Positions 32,981 to 44,665 of a DNA stretch of 64,000 bases are shown in pieces. The notes beneath the pieces were generated by a model. That model had not been told where the DNA came from and did no database searches. It was given only the letters and a program-made list of their open reading frames with translations. Both the position numbers and the translations under genes were made by a program. The stretch spans positions 1-64,000 of the forward strand of contig JBBPBK010000146.1 of assembly GCA_039720395.1 (NCBI GenBank), read 5' to 3'. Numbering within the stretch: position 1 is the first letter of the stretch; the number at the start of each line of letters is the position of its first letter. Source of the DNA: Liquidambar formosana. Taxonomy: Eukaryota; Streptophyta; Magnoliopsida; Saxifragales; Altingiaceae.

Positions 32981-35900
32981 CACTACAACAATATGTGTTA
33001 TTCACGACGTTAAATTAACGGCGTGTAAAAGATGCAAGCCGTTAATGTATGCTTTTACAGCATGCATTCATAAAATGCCGTAATTTATTAGACCGGCATA
33101 GTATTAACGGCGTGCACATTGAAAATGCCATGAATTAGATTTATTACGACAATCTTTCAAACGCCATAAATACTCTATTCTTTTATGGCCTGCTTAAAAC
33201 GCCGTAAAAAAACTCAAACATTGCGATAATTTAAACGGGCATCTTTTCCCTCCCCTCCTCTTTGATATTTTGCTTTTATCATTTTTTTTTCAATACTCTA
33301 CTTTTATCATTTTTAACGCACTTTCTTCCTCGCAAATCTGAGTCCAAAGACATTGTATCCTAAGCTAAACTAGGGCACCTCTAGGAAGGTCTCTCTCTCT
33401 TTCTTTCTTCCTCTCCTTCTCCCTCTCTCTCTATTAACCCTAATTCTTTTTGTAGGATCAGTGTATTAAACCCCCAAATCTTTGCAGCACTATTGCCTCG
33501 TCAACGATTCTCTCGATCTTCACCTACATTTTTCTTTCTTTGTAGATTGCAAGCTACTATTCTTACCTCTTCAACGTTTATCTCTCTCGGCAAATTAGAA
33601 GGTATTTCTCGACTGCCTACCTAATTTGTTGTTTGCCCCAATTTATTTTTTGCCTCTCGCCCTAATAAATTGTTTGTTACTTCTTGCCTCTTCCACTTTC
33701 CTCTTCTTTTTATTATCAGAAATTTCATTTCATTATTGTACTGGTTAAGAGTTTCCTGTTAGGGGAAAAAAAAAAGAGAGAGATTAAAGCTGAATAACAA
33801 TTTGTTTAATCAAGGAGGTTTGAATCCTTTATGCCTTGACCATGTATTGGTAAGCTTCTTCTTACTCAATCATACTTGTGTTTAAATCATTTCTTGATCT
33901 AAAACTTGTGATGTCAGATTGACATAATTTTCCTTAGTATAAAAATGCTTTGTTGGCTCTGTTTGGAAATATATTTTGTTTATTGTTCTTGGTAAACTAC
34001 CTGTTGTAGCGAGTAGGAAAAATGTAGGACATGTATTTAACTTGTGGTTTGTATACAAAGAAATTATTGTCTTTGTTCCTTAGTTACAAAGGCCTTTCTA
34101 TTAGTTAGTATAAATGTCAAACAACACATATAGAAAAACATAGAAAGCAACACAGAAGAAAAATAAAATTATAACCCAGATTCACAACTTTGTACCCTTT
34201 AAATAAATTTCTTTTTATATTGTGAAAATTCATTGGCATTTGTATTTGCCAAGTCCCCCAACCCACTGAAAAAGGTTTTGGAGTTTCTTTTATATTAAGG
34301 GTAAAAAAATTTGTGAGTGAAAGAGCAGCAATAACCTCTTTAGGTAGTTTTAGGTTAGGCCTAACTCATTATATTATCACTAAATTAGTGGAAATCTAAA
34401 TTGGTGTCTTTGCATATTTGCCTTTAGATAGATAACACTAACTATTAGATTAGGTGAATTGCACATGGAAAACTAGAGAGCGTTGCAATCAGGACTTGTT
34501 TTGCAAATGGAAAAGCTCATACACTTTTTATGTTCATATAGGTTAGCCATGCCTTTTACTGAGTTGAATAATACGTATGTTTTAATCAAAGTTGTCAATG
34601 CTTACTCAAGTCTCTATACAACTTGAACAAAAAACTGCAAAAGGCGCCAAGTAAGATAAATTTCACTTGTGTTCGCTCTGAATAGGGAAAAGTAAATCGA
34701 GAGACTTGACTATAATTTCAATCATGTGTGAGATAGCTGACTGTTTAAAAATGCTTTCAAAATAATTTTAATTGGCTATGTCCTTACCTGCAACTAAATC
34801 TTTAGCAATTTCTATTGGCTAAGACATTCTATCAAAAACTTTTGGTTAATATGTTTCCTAAGGGATTTGACTCCACTAATATGTAGATAATAGCCTTATT
34901 GAGGTAGTGGGTTTTTATAAGCTTGGCATGTGCTGGTTTTGCTTTCTCTAAACATATATGATACTCTTCTTTCATAGGTAGGAGATTAATTGTCTTCTCT
35001 TGAGAATCAGGACTTCAAGGAATGTTCGGTGCATTTATAGGATTTTATCAAGATAAAGGTATTAGCAAAATTTGGAGCACAAAATTTGATTTAGTACATT
35101 AACACATTCATTTGTAGCTATATTCCAAAGATCGAAAGCAAATAAGATCTTGCAAAAGATTTGCCTCGGTTTTTTCGTGGTGGATGATAATGTGGTTTTT
35201 TTTTTCTTCCTATTTAACCTTGGCATTTTTTGTTGTGGCGCAATATATAAGTGATGGTCACTACTTGTATGGCCTTTATTTTGTACTGTTTATAAATGCT
35301 CTAGTTGTTACCTTTTACTCATCATCAAGTGACTGAAAATTTGTTTCATTTAATACAGGTCCAAATTGATGTGGAGATTTGTGAGATCTTTTCAACCTAA
35401 TGTCATGGAGCTAGATTGTGTATGCTTGAGTCCAATTTTTATAAGATTATGGAAATTAATCATAAAAGGATAAAAAGCGTGCAAATCCAAATCACAATGG
35501 AATGAAGAATACTCATGGAATATGAGTTGGTCACAAACTATGTCTAAATGAAATGTAGATTGCTACATTTGTACTCAATAGAATGAAGATTATTTGTGTA
35601 TACAATTTCATATATTTATTGTGAAATGTAAACCGTTCAAGTATGTATATTTCAAACTCCAATATGATGATATCAAATTTATAATTTGAAATGTGATTAT
35701 TAGTTTATGTCTTTTCTCATTGTTGAGATGACATTTTTATGTTGTTTGATGGTATTTGAAAAACAAGATTACTAGTGAAAAATAGAATATTAATAAAATA
35801 GGCCATCCAATTGCTGCTTAAAAAATAAAAATAAAAATAAAGTCTTTTACGGCATGCACAAGAATGCCGTAAGAGACTTTTTATGGCATTCAATTCATGT

Positions 35901-36047
35901 CGTAAAAGCATTTTACGGCTTACAATGCACGCTTTCTATATCCATCAACTTTCTATGGCGTCGCCCTAGACAGCATACGCGTGTACGCCGTGAAAGGTCA
36001 TTAACGGCATACTTTGAAAGCCGTAAAAGAGCATATTTGTAGTAGTG
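32981..36047. mobile_element. Non-autonomous CACTA element, 3067 bp, TSD TCT
   Basis: The left end CACTACAACAATATG and right end CATATTTGTAGTAGTG are inverted repeats, flanked by TCT at 32978-32980 and 36048-36050. Subterminal repeats of TTAACGGC(G/A)T and TTTTACGGC occur in both orientations within about 250 bp of each end. The 2.5-kb interior has CT-rich leader-like sequence (33388-33440), possible intron signals and AT-rich DNA, but no transposase and no long ORF. It may contain captured, untranslatable host fragments. It would depend on a transposase from elsewhere. Confidence 0.92.
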
Positions 36048-36050
36048 TCT

Positions 36051-37389
36051 CCAACTAAAATTTCTAATTGTTTTTCCTCTAGAAATTTTATCATCTGTTT
36101 ACCATTTTTTCCTTTCTTAGGATATTGTGATGCTATGTGACCTTCTTTATTACAGATATAGCATTTACATTTAGATTTTCTTCTAAACGTAGTGTTTCTA
36201 TTATTATTTCTTTTTCTGACATATTTTTTCTTAGGATTAGGTTTTTTACCTTAGCATTTCACAAATTTATATTTTCTAAATTTTCTCTTTTTCTTATAAG
36301 GAGTTGATTTTTTACAACCAAATTCCCATTGCTGTTGCATGATTTTGCTACAACATTTATCATTAAGTTGATTTTTCACTTGCTTAACAGCTTTTGTGTT
36401 ATGCAATGTTTAGTGATTATTCTTTTAGCATATTGAATTCTTGCTCCTAACATGTCTTTTCTACCATTAAAACTAGTCAAGAATTCTTTGTATCCATTAT
36501 TACAAAGTTCATCCCATAATGAGGGTAACTTATGAAAAAATTGGCTTAACCAAAACTCAGTTTTCGGAGGGTTAAGTTTATGGTAATATTTTTGATAAAA
36601 TTTTGCAAAGGATTTAAATTCACATATATTACATATTCTACATTTTGTTAGAATATATTCATTGTGAATTTCTTCCTGTTCTTCAAATTTAATTCCACAA
36701 AATTCTCTTCTTAGAATTTATGCAAATTCATTTAATATCTTATAAATTGTATTAAATTCATTAAGTAAGCCAGTCTTTTCTTGCTTACCTTTATCAGAGG
36801 CTTCCCATCTTCTTAGGAAGTTTAAGCAATCTCCTTAAAGAATTGCACATATGTAGTATAAAATCTTTCTTTAAACCAACTACTTTTATATGTATTTATA
36901 ACAATGGACATTAATTGTTCCCATTCTCTTAATGCTTGATCAAAATTTTTAAATTCGAATTTTTTTAAGTTGAGATAAACTCCTCCTGAAGTAACATTGA
37001 TTTTGTTTAAATCAGTTCTTATACTTGTTGAAGGTGCAGGCCGGTTTTGATGTAGAACTTTCATCTTTTAAAGGTTTTAAATCTTCAACTTGCATTAGGT
37101 CATCATTAGGGTCATTATAAATGGGTGATTCCCAATCATTCCTACGAATTCTAGGAAGAGGTTTTTCTTCTTCATCCGTCTCAATTTATTTTCTCTTTTT
37201 AGAGTCTTGAGTGTCATCATTATTATTATCATGATTGTTCTCTTTTTCAGAATCAATGATTATTTCTTCATCTACTGAAATACTACTTGTACCTTCAGAG
37301 TTGTTTTCACTTGATAATAAACCAAATTTTCCACCTTCTAGTTCATCATCTGAACTTTCTTTTTTTACACCGTTTGGCATAAAAGACAT
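36051..37389 (-). pseudogene. Caulimovirid-like coat protein gene (broken)
   Basis: The reverse strand has an acidic N-terminus (37389-37186, Ser/Asp/Glu-rich). A TAA follows, then the same theme through an arginine-rich IRRNDWESP segment, and the piece 37064-36822 (LREWEQLMSIVINTYKSSW). Later come Lys/Arg-rich stretches and a zinc knuckle near 36172-36122. The knuckle reads C-x2-C-x4-H-x4 with the final Cys replaced by Tyr. Several stops and frameshifts separate these parts. Order and composition (acidic, core, basic, CCHC, acidic tail) fit a caulimovirid coat protein. A copia Gag is an alternative, but the acidic flanks argue against it. Not functional. Confidence 0.6.
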
Positions 37390-37857
37390 CTAGGATTCAT
37401 TATTTAAGTCACTTGACTCTTCTAGTTGAAGAGCTAAGTTATAATTATATTCTATCATTAATTCTTCATTAGTAGAATATAATTCTTGCATTTGTTTAAG
37501 AAGTTTATTATGTTCTTTGTAATCATCTTCTTTTATATATCGGGTTTTCCAATATTCTAAAATTTCTTTGATTGCTTCAAAGTCTTTTCGATATTTATCT
37601 GTTTTAAACATCATAATTTCAACTCCAAAATATAATCTTGGAATTTCTTCACAAGTTTTTTCTTTTAATACTAGTGTATTTTCTGAATTATTTTTAAAAT
37701 TATTTTCTAAACATTGGATTAAACTTTTTGTTTCATCCTTTAAATCTATATTTTGGATTTCACCTAACATATTAACTTTATCGTAAATTTTTTCTTGATT
37801 TTTCTCAATATTTATTAATTTACTAAACATACCTGATAAATTATCAACTACGTACAT
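37390..37857 (-). pseudogene. Caulimovirid-like small ORF with coiled coil (virion-associated-like)
   Basis: 155 residues, open, from ATG 37857. A hydrophobic heptad segment (LSGMFSKLINIEKNQEKIYDKVNML) suggests a coiled coil, and the C-terminus is acidic. It lies just upstream of the coat-like gene and shares a junction with it (stop at 37390, next ATG 37389). Position and coiled coil recall the virion-associated proteins of caulimovirids, but I recognise no diagnostic motif. It is intact as a frame although the rest of the provirus is broken. Confidence 0.45.
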
Positions 37858-38199
37858 AATTTAGAGTTCTGCTAATATTGCCTATATTAGCGTCTTTATA
37901 TTGTATATGTGCTAAATGTTTATAATCATTAGGTTGATTATTCAACTCACCTATGCACCTTAATTCTTCCATGACTAGGTATTCCTACAAAGTTGCCAAC
38001 TCAAATGAAAGGATTAACGTTCTACTGACTACCTTTCCACAAAGTCAAGGCCTCAGTATTCCCTATTCAAGATTGTTTTAAGGTTTGCAGATAAATTAAA
38101 ATAACTTAACTAATAATTAAAACAATTATCAAATAAATAAGAAGAAATTAGCTAAATAATAGGCTCAAACAGATTACTATTAAAGCTAGTAATTCTTAA

Positions 38200-38212
38200 G
38201 GCTCTGATACCA
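38200..38212 (-). other. tRNA-Met primer-binding-like site of the caulimovirid relic
   Basis: Reverse strand TGGTATCAGAGCC, the complement of the 3' end of plant initiator tRNA-Met. Caulimovirids use this site to start minus-strand synthesis. It lies 343 bp upstream of the small ORF, in the same orientation. Copia and chromovirus elements use the same site, so alone it is not decisive. Confidence 0.65.
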
Positions 38213-38250
38213 TTAACAAATCTACACACAGCAAAACAGGAACTTCAGTG

Positions 38251-38252
38251 TT

Positions 38253-38284
<32 letters not shown>

Positions 38285-38285
38285 T
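38251..38285. repeat. (TTTC)n microsatellite
   Basis: About eight TTTC/TTCT units followed by a T run at 38290-38301. Confidence 0.95.
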
Positions 38286-38301
38286 TCATTTTTTTTTTTT
38301 T

Positions 38302-39262
38302 TACCTAAAACATTAAAACATGAAAGCAAAAATTTCAACGACTAGTAATCATTATATATTACGGGAGAATAACAATACAACAACTAACCTAGTAGATAGA
38401 TGTAATCATTATAAATGCATAGTAAAAACATGAAAAATGTTTGTCGGTTTTAACAAACAAAGCAAATTACTACGGTAGGTTTTATCAAAACAGAGAAATT
38501 AACGAGAATGGCATTCACCGATTTTTAAGGATAAAAAAAGTCTTTTTTTCGGTTGAATGGGTCAAATTAGGGTATATATTGCCATCCCTAATCCCTAGGC
38601 TCAACTATCACAATTAAATTCCACCCATCCTGATCCAGCCAACCAGGCCAACCCAACCTAACCCGACCATTTCACAACTGGAACCTCTGATAGGGCAAAA
38701 ATTTCAAGCTTTCATATTCGATAGCTCACCAAATTTCATTTCATTATTTCTATAACAACAATATGGGTGGGCGAGGCCAGCTGGTTCATATTCTGGTTCA
38801 ACCAGTTATACAACATATTGCTTTTATAATTCGAATGGTTATTTTATATGGTTAATAACAAACCCTTCTTTTGTTTATTTATTTTTATTCGTTATAATCA
38901 TTATTATTTGCATATTTGGATCGGTAGCAATATCCCTCGTTGCTAGACTGAGAATTAATGCATGGAAGGCAATATATTCTTTAGATATCTCCTATACGAC
39001 TCAATGAGCAGCCCAAGCTTCAGCAAACCAAATAATGCATGTTGGTTTAAAAATAAAAAATATAATTAATCATATCTATATTTGCTTAGTAATATGCACA
39101 TAACAACTTGGATTCTCAATTCCATGAAAAAACTTCGCCCATTAATACCTAGATTTGCATAAGGCTATAAACATCTCTCATTTATTTATTTTAGTTTAAT
39201 ACTAAAATGAATAAATAAATGTTACACAGTAGTGGGCCACTGGGCCTCTACTTCCTTTCCAA
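38302..39262. other. Gene-free AT-rich stretch
   Basis: No ORF, terminal repeat or RNA gene was recognised. The segment 38560-38680 has GGGTTAGG/CCCGACC-like words reminiscent of decayed hAT element ends. Confidence 0.5.
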
Positions 39263-39271
39263 TTTAACATT

Positions 39272-40022
39272 GGGAGCGGCTCTTGCAACCTCACAAAGGT
39301 ATAAGTTGCCCCCACCTGATATCCCCACCCCCCAAATGTATATACCCACCCCTCTAAAAGACTAAAATACCCCTCTTCTAAATAACCCTAACCCTCCTCA
39401 CCCACCCCACTCCCCCCACTACATGAGACCTTGATCTGGAAGAACCACCCCACGCCCCCATAGCAGACCAGTGAGGAAGGCAACGACAATGACGATGGTG
39501 CGCAAGCACGAGCACCCCTTCTTCCTCTTCTCTCTTCTTCTCCTCTTCTTTCTTTCTTTCTTTCTTTCTTTCTTTTGTTTTTTTTTCCTCCGCTGGCCGG
39601 TCAAATCTGTGGGGGAGGTTTTTTTTTTCAAAACCTCCATTTTTCCCTGCAAGGGAGGTTCTTCCTCTTCTCTCTTCTTCTCCTCTTCTTTCTTTCTTTC
39701 TTTCTTTCATTTTTTTTTTTTTTTCTCCTATGCTGGTCAAATTTGTGTGTTTTCTGGTGAGGTAGGTTTTTTTTTTAAAACCTCCATTTCTTCCAACGAC
39801 AGGAGGGAATAGAAAGAAAAGGAAAGAAAAAAAAGAGGGCTGCTGACGGGAGGGAAGAAGAGAAGAAAAGGAAAAAAAAAAAACAAAAAAAGGAAAAGAG
39901 AAGAAGAGGGAAGAGGAGGAAGGAAGAAGAGGGCTATCGACGAGAGGGAGGGGAGGGAGGGCTGTCGACTAAAAAATATGGGGGGCAACTAATAGGTTTG
40001 GGAGGTTGCAATAGCTGTTCCC
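39272..40022. mobile_element. Mutator-like MITE, 751 bp, with perfect 9-bp TSD
   Basis: Flanked by TTTAACATT at 39263-39271 and 40023-40031. The ends GGGAGCGGCTCTTGCAACCTC and GAGGTTGCAATAGCTGTTCCC are inverted repeats with 3 mismatches in 21, and similarity extends to about 42 bp (through AGTTGCCCCC). The interior is C-rich then TCTT/TTTC-rich on the left and GGAAG/GAAG-rich on the right, with a local duplication of GGTTTTTTTTTC..AAAACCTCCATTT. Nine-base duplications are the hallmark of Mutator transposition. It has no coding capacity; the Ser/Phe- and Lys-rich frames are artefacts. Confidence 0.9.
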
Positions 40023-40031
40023 TTTAACATT

Positions 40032-40946
40032 TTACAATTCTATATGTTTTACAAAGATAATCCTCTTTGGAAAAAAAAAAAAAAAAACACGCAGCCTAAA
40101 AAAAACAATTAATATATTAATTTGTTATCTATTTGACCTTTTTTTATTTCAAATGTATCATTATCCTATTATTAATGCATTGGTTCTGTTTAAAGTAACT
40201 TTTGGTATAACAAAAAATAGTATGGGAAAGTTATAAAAAAAAAAGAAAATTATGATTTGACCTTTCAAAATGACAAACATTTTAAGAAAGACAAAAAGAG
40301 AAAGAAAACTTATCTTTATGGGACAAAAGGAGTAGCATTTATTTAATTCTGAAATAAATAAATAAATAAAGGTTAAGTATGATGGCTGTTATGGCTAGCG
40401 TCATAATTTTCTGTTGCAAAGTGCTGTTTTTATCTTAGACTAATTATGATGCTCAGATAGGTTATGTTTATTACACGACCAAAAGTATGCAACCACTATT
40501 TTAACAAATAAAATACTTCCACAGATTAAAAGAAAAATTGGAGAATTGCCCTTCATTTACAGAAGCCACCAACTCCTCTACCCCCCCACCCCAACCCAAA
40601 AAAAAAAAAAAAAAAGAGGGTTAAATAAAAGAACCACCACCACTATGACGGCTAAAGCAAGTTCATTTTGTCCTTTCCCATCTCGAGATGCAAGTTGGTT
40701 TTCTTTATTACTTTTATTGTATTGAGTTTCCATTTAAGTAGTAGACAATATCAAGTTCCAAAGTCGTGGAAATCCAACCCCAAAAGGTCTCTGAGTTTCC
40801 CTTCACATATATATATATGTGTGTGTGTGTGGTGCATTTTCTGTAGCTATCAAGGCAATTAAACAGCTAGTTTATATTTTTCACAATTCAAAAAACTGCC
40901 TATTCCAGCCCGTCCCTCCAGTTTAAACACAATCCAAAACCTGGCA
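40032..40946. other. Upstream region of the lectin receptor kinase pseudogene
   Basis: AT-rich, with (AAAT)n near 40352, an A run at 40597-40613, and an AT/GT microsatellite at 40806-40831. It should contain the former promoter; no clear TATA box or other gene is seen. Confidence 0.5.
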
Positions 40947-41312
40947 ATGGAATCGCTTTGCTTGTGTCTTCAACTGATGTTTATAGAGTTGGTAAGTTCA
41001 GAGACTAATTTTGTGTACAATGGGTTTCTCCAGACTCCAGGCGAACTTGAGCTTGGACGGAGCTTCACACGTGAGATCCGATGGCATTCTGTCCGTTACA
41101 AATGATTCAGTGAAGCTCCTTGGGCATGCACTCTATCCAACTCCTCTGCGTTTTATGCAAGGTAAACTACTGAACGGCACCTCTGTTGCCACCTTTAGCA
41201 CTTTGTTTTCTCCATCACTCCTAAGTATCCTGGTCTTGGAGGCCATGGTCTCGCCTTGTTCTCATGCCCACAAGAAAACCAATCGGTTGTCTTCCAAACC
41301 AGTAGTACCTGG
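40947..41312 (+). pseudogene. L-type lectin receptor kinase pseudogene, 5' part (signal peptide, start of lectin domain)
   Basis: The ATG at 40947 opens a hydrophobic signal-like MESLCLCLQLMFIELVSS, then ETNFVYNGF. A frameshift near 41030 is needed to reach ANLSLDGASHVRSDGILSVTNDS and LLGHALYPTPLRF. Further frameshifts near 41195 and 41255 recover VFSITPKYPGLGGHGLA and MPTRKPIGCLPNQ, followed by a TAG. These are the conserved opening strands of legume-lectin domains in plant receptor kinases (membrane receptors for extracellular ligands in defence signalling). The reading stops at 41312, where a copia element begins. The remainder is at 48548-50029. Confidence 0.9.
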
Positions 41313-41756
41313 TGTTGGAAATTAATTCAAGAATATCATATTAAATTAAGCAAAAGTTTAGAATTACCTCCGGCCATTGTTGTCCAAGTAAAGTTGCAGA
41401 TACTTTGACGCAGAAATTGAGAACCACAAACATACGTACAATCCTCTGATCACCAACCAAATAAGTCTTCTAATCTATCCAAATCTCTCTCCATGCATGA
41501 GATTCGATGGAAAACACAGGCTGTATTTTCTGATAGACTAGGGACCTTTTTGTTCCCAACGTTAAATATATTATAACTTCCTCCCATCAAGGAAGTTATC
41601 AGATGTTGGAAAGTTATCTACAAAAAAACAGTTATGGGATTAAGAGTTGCAATTTCTCAATAACTACTCACTAATTAGAATTTAAATTCAAATGGGTTTC
41701 TAAATGTGGGATAGTGGCATGTGGGCCACAAGGTCTCCTTTAAGAGACGTCTAACA
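41313..41756 (-). repeat. Copia 3' LTR
   Basis: On the reverse strand it follows the purine-rich AAGTGGGAGAA tract at about 41757-41768. TG...CA ends are present. Confidence 0.9.
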
Positions 41757-41798
41757 TTCTCCCACTTGGCCTATATGACACAATTGGGTAATTAATAC

Positions 41799-42470
41799 TA
41801 GGGGTGTTAATGGTTTGGTTTGGTTCGGTTTTAGGGTAGATTCAAACCAAACCATTATATTTCGATTTTGTTCCTACCAAACCAAAACCAAACTATACTA
41901 TAAAAAATCCAAACAAAAAAATTTTGGTTTGGTTCGGTTTTGGTTTTAACCTATCAAGTAGCAACAAATAATTGAAAATGAAAAAAATGATATACCAAAC
42001 TCCAAATAAAAACATTACATTGGCAACTAAAAAAAACATTAAACATTGTATCAAAATGGAAACATATTGACATACGTCAATCCAATATCTCATACAACAT
42101 TAATAGCTAGTTCAATACATGCCAATCTAAAAAAGGAAAAACAATAAGAAACTTAAAATGAGACGAGACTGAGGTTGAGAGACTTAGGGTTTTATACTAT
42201 TTTAAATCTATTTTCTATTATTTACAAACTTTAAGTTGGATATCTATATATATATATCTATATATATATATATATAGATATATATATGTTTCGGTTTTTT
42301 CGGTTTGGTTTGGTTTTTTAAAAATGAAAACCAAAACCAAACCAATTTAATTCGGTTTTCTAAAATTAGAACTAAAACCAAACCTAATGACAAAAAAACC
42401 AAACCAGACCGATCGGTTTGGTTTAGTTGAGTTTGGTTCTCGGTTTTAGCCTAAACCATTAACACCCCTA
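41799..42470. mobile_element. hAT-type MITE, 672 bp, with perfect 8-bp TSD
   Basis: Flanked by ATTAATAC at 41791-41798 and 42471-42478. Ends TAGGGGTGTTAATGGTTT and AAACCATTAACACCCCTA are inverted repeats, continuing into GGTTTGGTT-rich subterminal sequence on both sides. The middle holds a TA-rich palindrome (42244-42290). No transposase. Eight-base duplications with a TAGGG(G)TG end fit hAT. Confidence 0.93.
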
Positions 42471-42836
42471 ATTAATACTTTAGACTAAAGTATGGCCATA
42501 TTAGTTAACTACTTAATCCCTTTAAGTGGAAATACCTTATACCCAAATGGAGAGTTTCAACACATGAATCATGGCGGTACATACTTTAATTAGTGAGTAT
42601 TTCCTTCCATGTATTACTATGCAATCAATTCCCTCCAAGTCAGTGCTTTATGTGACATTTATTTCTTTATGAATGGACTTCTTATAAGCCATTCAAGGTC
42701 CAAATTTATAATCCCAATATACACTCTATCCTATATATAAAATACTTTATGTGCACAAACAAATATATAGACAGAAAACATGAATTTCATTCTGTGACAT
42801 TCACTAAATGGTGTCCACATAAAAGAGCACATATGC

Positions 42837-43202
42837 CTAAACATTAAAAGAACTAATTACACCCATATGCTCTACATGTTCCTTATACAAATGAGGCTGC
42901 AGATCTTTTGTCATGGGATCCACAATCATTAGCTCCGATCTTATATGCTCAATGACCACCTTGTGTTCTTGAACATTTTTTGTCACAACAAAATACTTTA
43001 TGTCAATGTGCTTACTTCGACTCCCACTTTTGTTATGCTTAGAATAGAACACAGCTGTAGAATTATCACAGTAGATTCTTAATGGCCTAGATATAGAATC
43101 CACAATTCTAATCCCTGTGATAAAATGACGTAACCATAATGCTTGTGTAGTAGCTTCATAGCATGCAACAAATTCTGCCTCTGTAGTAGATGATGTCGTC
43201 AA
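42837..43202 (-). pseudogene. Copia RNase H
   Basis: Reverse strand MTTSSTTEAEFVACYEAT (the SSTEAEY-type motif), LRIYCDNSTAVFYSKHN and RSKHIDIKYFVV are typical of copia RNase H. It degrades the RNA of the DNA/RNA hybrid. This 121-residue piece is open, but its link to RT (43203-43458) contains stops. Confidence 0.85.
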
Positions 43203-43458
43203 TGTCTATTTGATGCTTCTCCAAGATATAGCACCTCTCGCAAGCAGAAGACATATCCTAATGTAGACTTACTGTCGCGACATCCGGTAAAATTTGAATC
43301 CGAATATCCAACTACTTCCAAATAGTCATAATATTTGAATGTCAGCATGTAGTCCTTAGTTCCTTGCAAGTATCTCATGACCTTTTTTGCTACTTGCCAA
43401 TGCTCTTTACCTGGATTACTCTAGTGTCTGCCTAGCATCCCTACAGCAAAATTAATGT

Positions 43459-44460
43459 CTAGCTTGTAGACACTTGTGCATAAAGCAGACTACCAACAGC
43501 AAATGCATAGGGAATATTCTTCATCTTTTCTGTCTCTAAAGCATTTTTCGGACATTGGCTTAAACTGAATCTATCACCCTTCACAATGGGTACTACACTA
43601 GGTGAACAGTCCTTCATATTATACCTTTCTAGAACTTTGTTAATGTATACTTTTTGAGACAATCTTAATGTCTTTTGCGACCTATCTTTATAAATCTCTA
43701 TGCCTATAACATAAGAGGCTTCAACCAAATCCTTCATATCAATGTTCTTAGTAAGGAACTGTTTAAACTCATGTAGTAATTCCAAATCACTTCTTGCTAG
43801 TAAAATGTCATCCACATATAGGACTAAGAAAATGTATTTGCTCCTACTAACCTTAAAGTATATGCATTGATCAACGATGTTTTCCACAAAACCAAATGAA
43901 CTGATAGCATTGTGAAACTTTAAATACCACTAACAGGATGCTTGTTTTAGTCTATATATGAATTTTCTTAGCTTGCAAACCAAGTGATCTCCCTTATCTG
44001 AAGTAAATCCTTCAGGTTGTACCATGTATACTTCTTCTTCAAGCCCTCCATTCAGAAAAGCTGTTTTCACATCCATTTGATGTAGCTCTTAGTCAAAATG
44101 GGCTACTAAAGCCATGATTATCCTAAATGAATCCTTCTTTGATACTAGAGATAAGGTATCATGGTAATCAATGCCCTATTTTTGGGTGTATCCCTTGGCT
44201 ACAAGTTTAGCCTTATATCATTCTACATTGCCTAAAGAGTTCCTTTTGGTCTTATAGACCCATTTGCAACAAACGGCTTTGATTCTATTTGGCAACTCAA
44301 TGAGATCCCAAACTTGATTCTTAGCCATGGAATCCATCGATCTCCTCTTTCATGATATCATACCAAAGTGTAGAATGTTCTCCATTCATGGCTTGTGAGA
44401 ACAATATAGGATCATTTTTAGGTCCGACATTAAAGTCAGACTCCTGTAGGTATACAATAT
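43459..44460 (-). pseudogene. Copia reverse transcriptase (fragmented)
   Basis: The clearest part is 43887-43459 with the catalytic LVLYVDDILLA and later IGIEIYKDR...LRLSQKVYI and CPKNALE. Upstream reverse-strand sequence to about 44460 encodes further RT pieces (for example [14 protein letters not shown] text near 44060) interrupted by stops. It once copied the element RNA; now inactive. Confidence 0.85.
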
Positions 44461-44665
44461 AATCAAACGAAATTGTTGGCTTCTTTATTCTTGAAGATCT
44501 TCTTAAGTCTACTGTCTCATTCTTTGTTTCTTAAATAGTAGCATTAAGGTTAATTTCTTCTTCATGGAGTGGTTGTTCTTGAGTTGTCTGTTCCTCAAGG
44601 ATATCACAAGGATTCCTTTGAAAAACATCCAAAGGCTCTTCATATACAGGTGGTAAAACTAGAAC

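Noticed and set aside
39378..39988. Ser/Phe/Lys-rich ORFs on both strands
   Set aside because: Low-complexity interior of the Mutator-like MITE.
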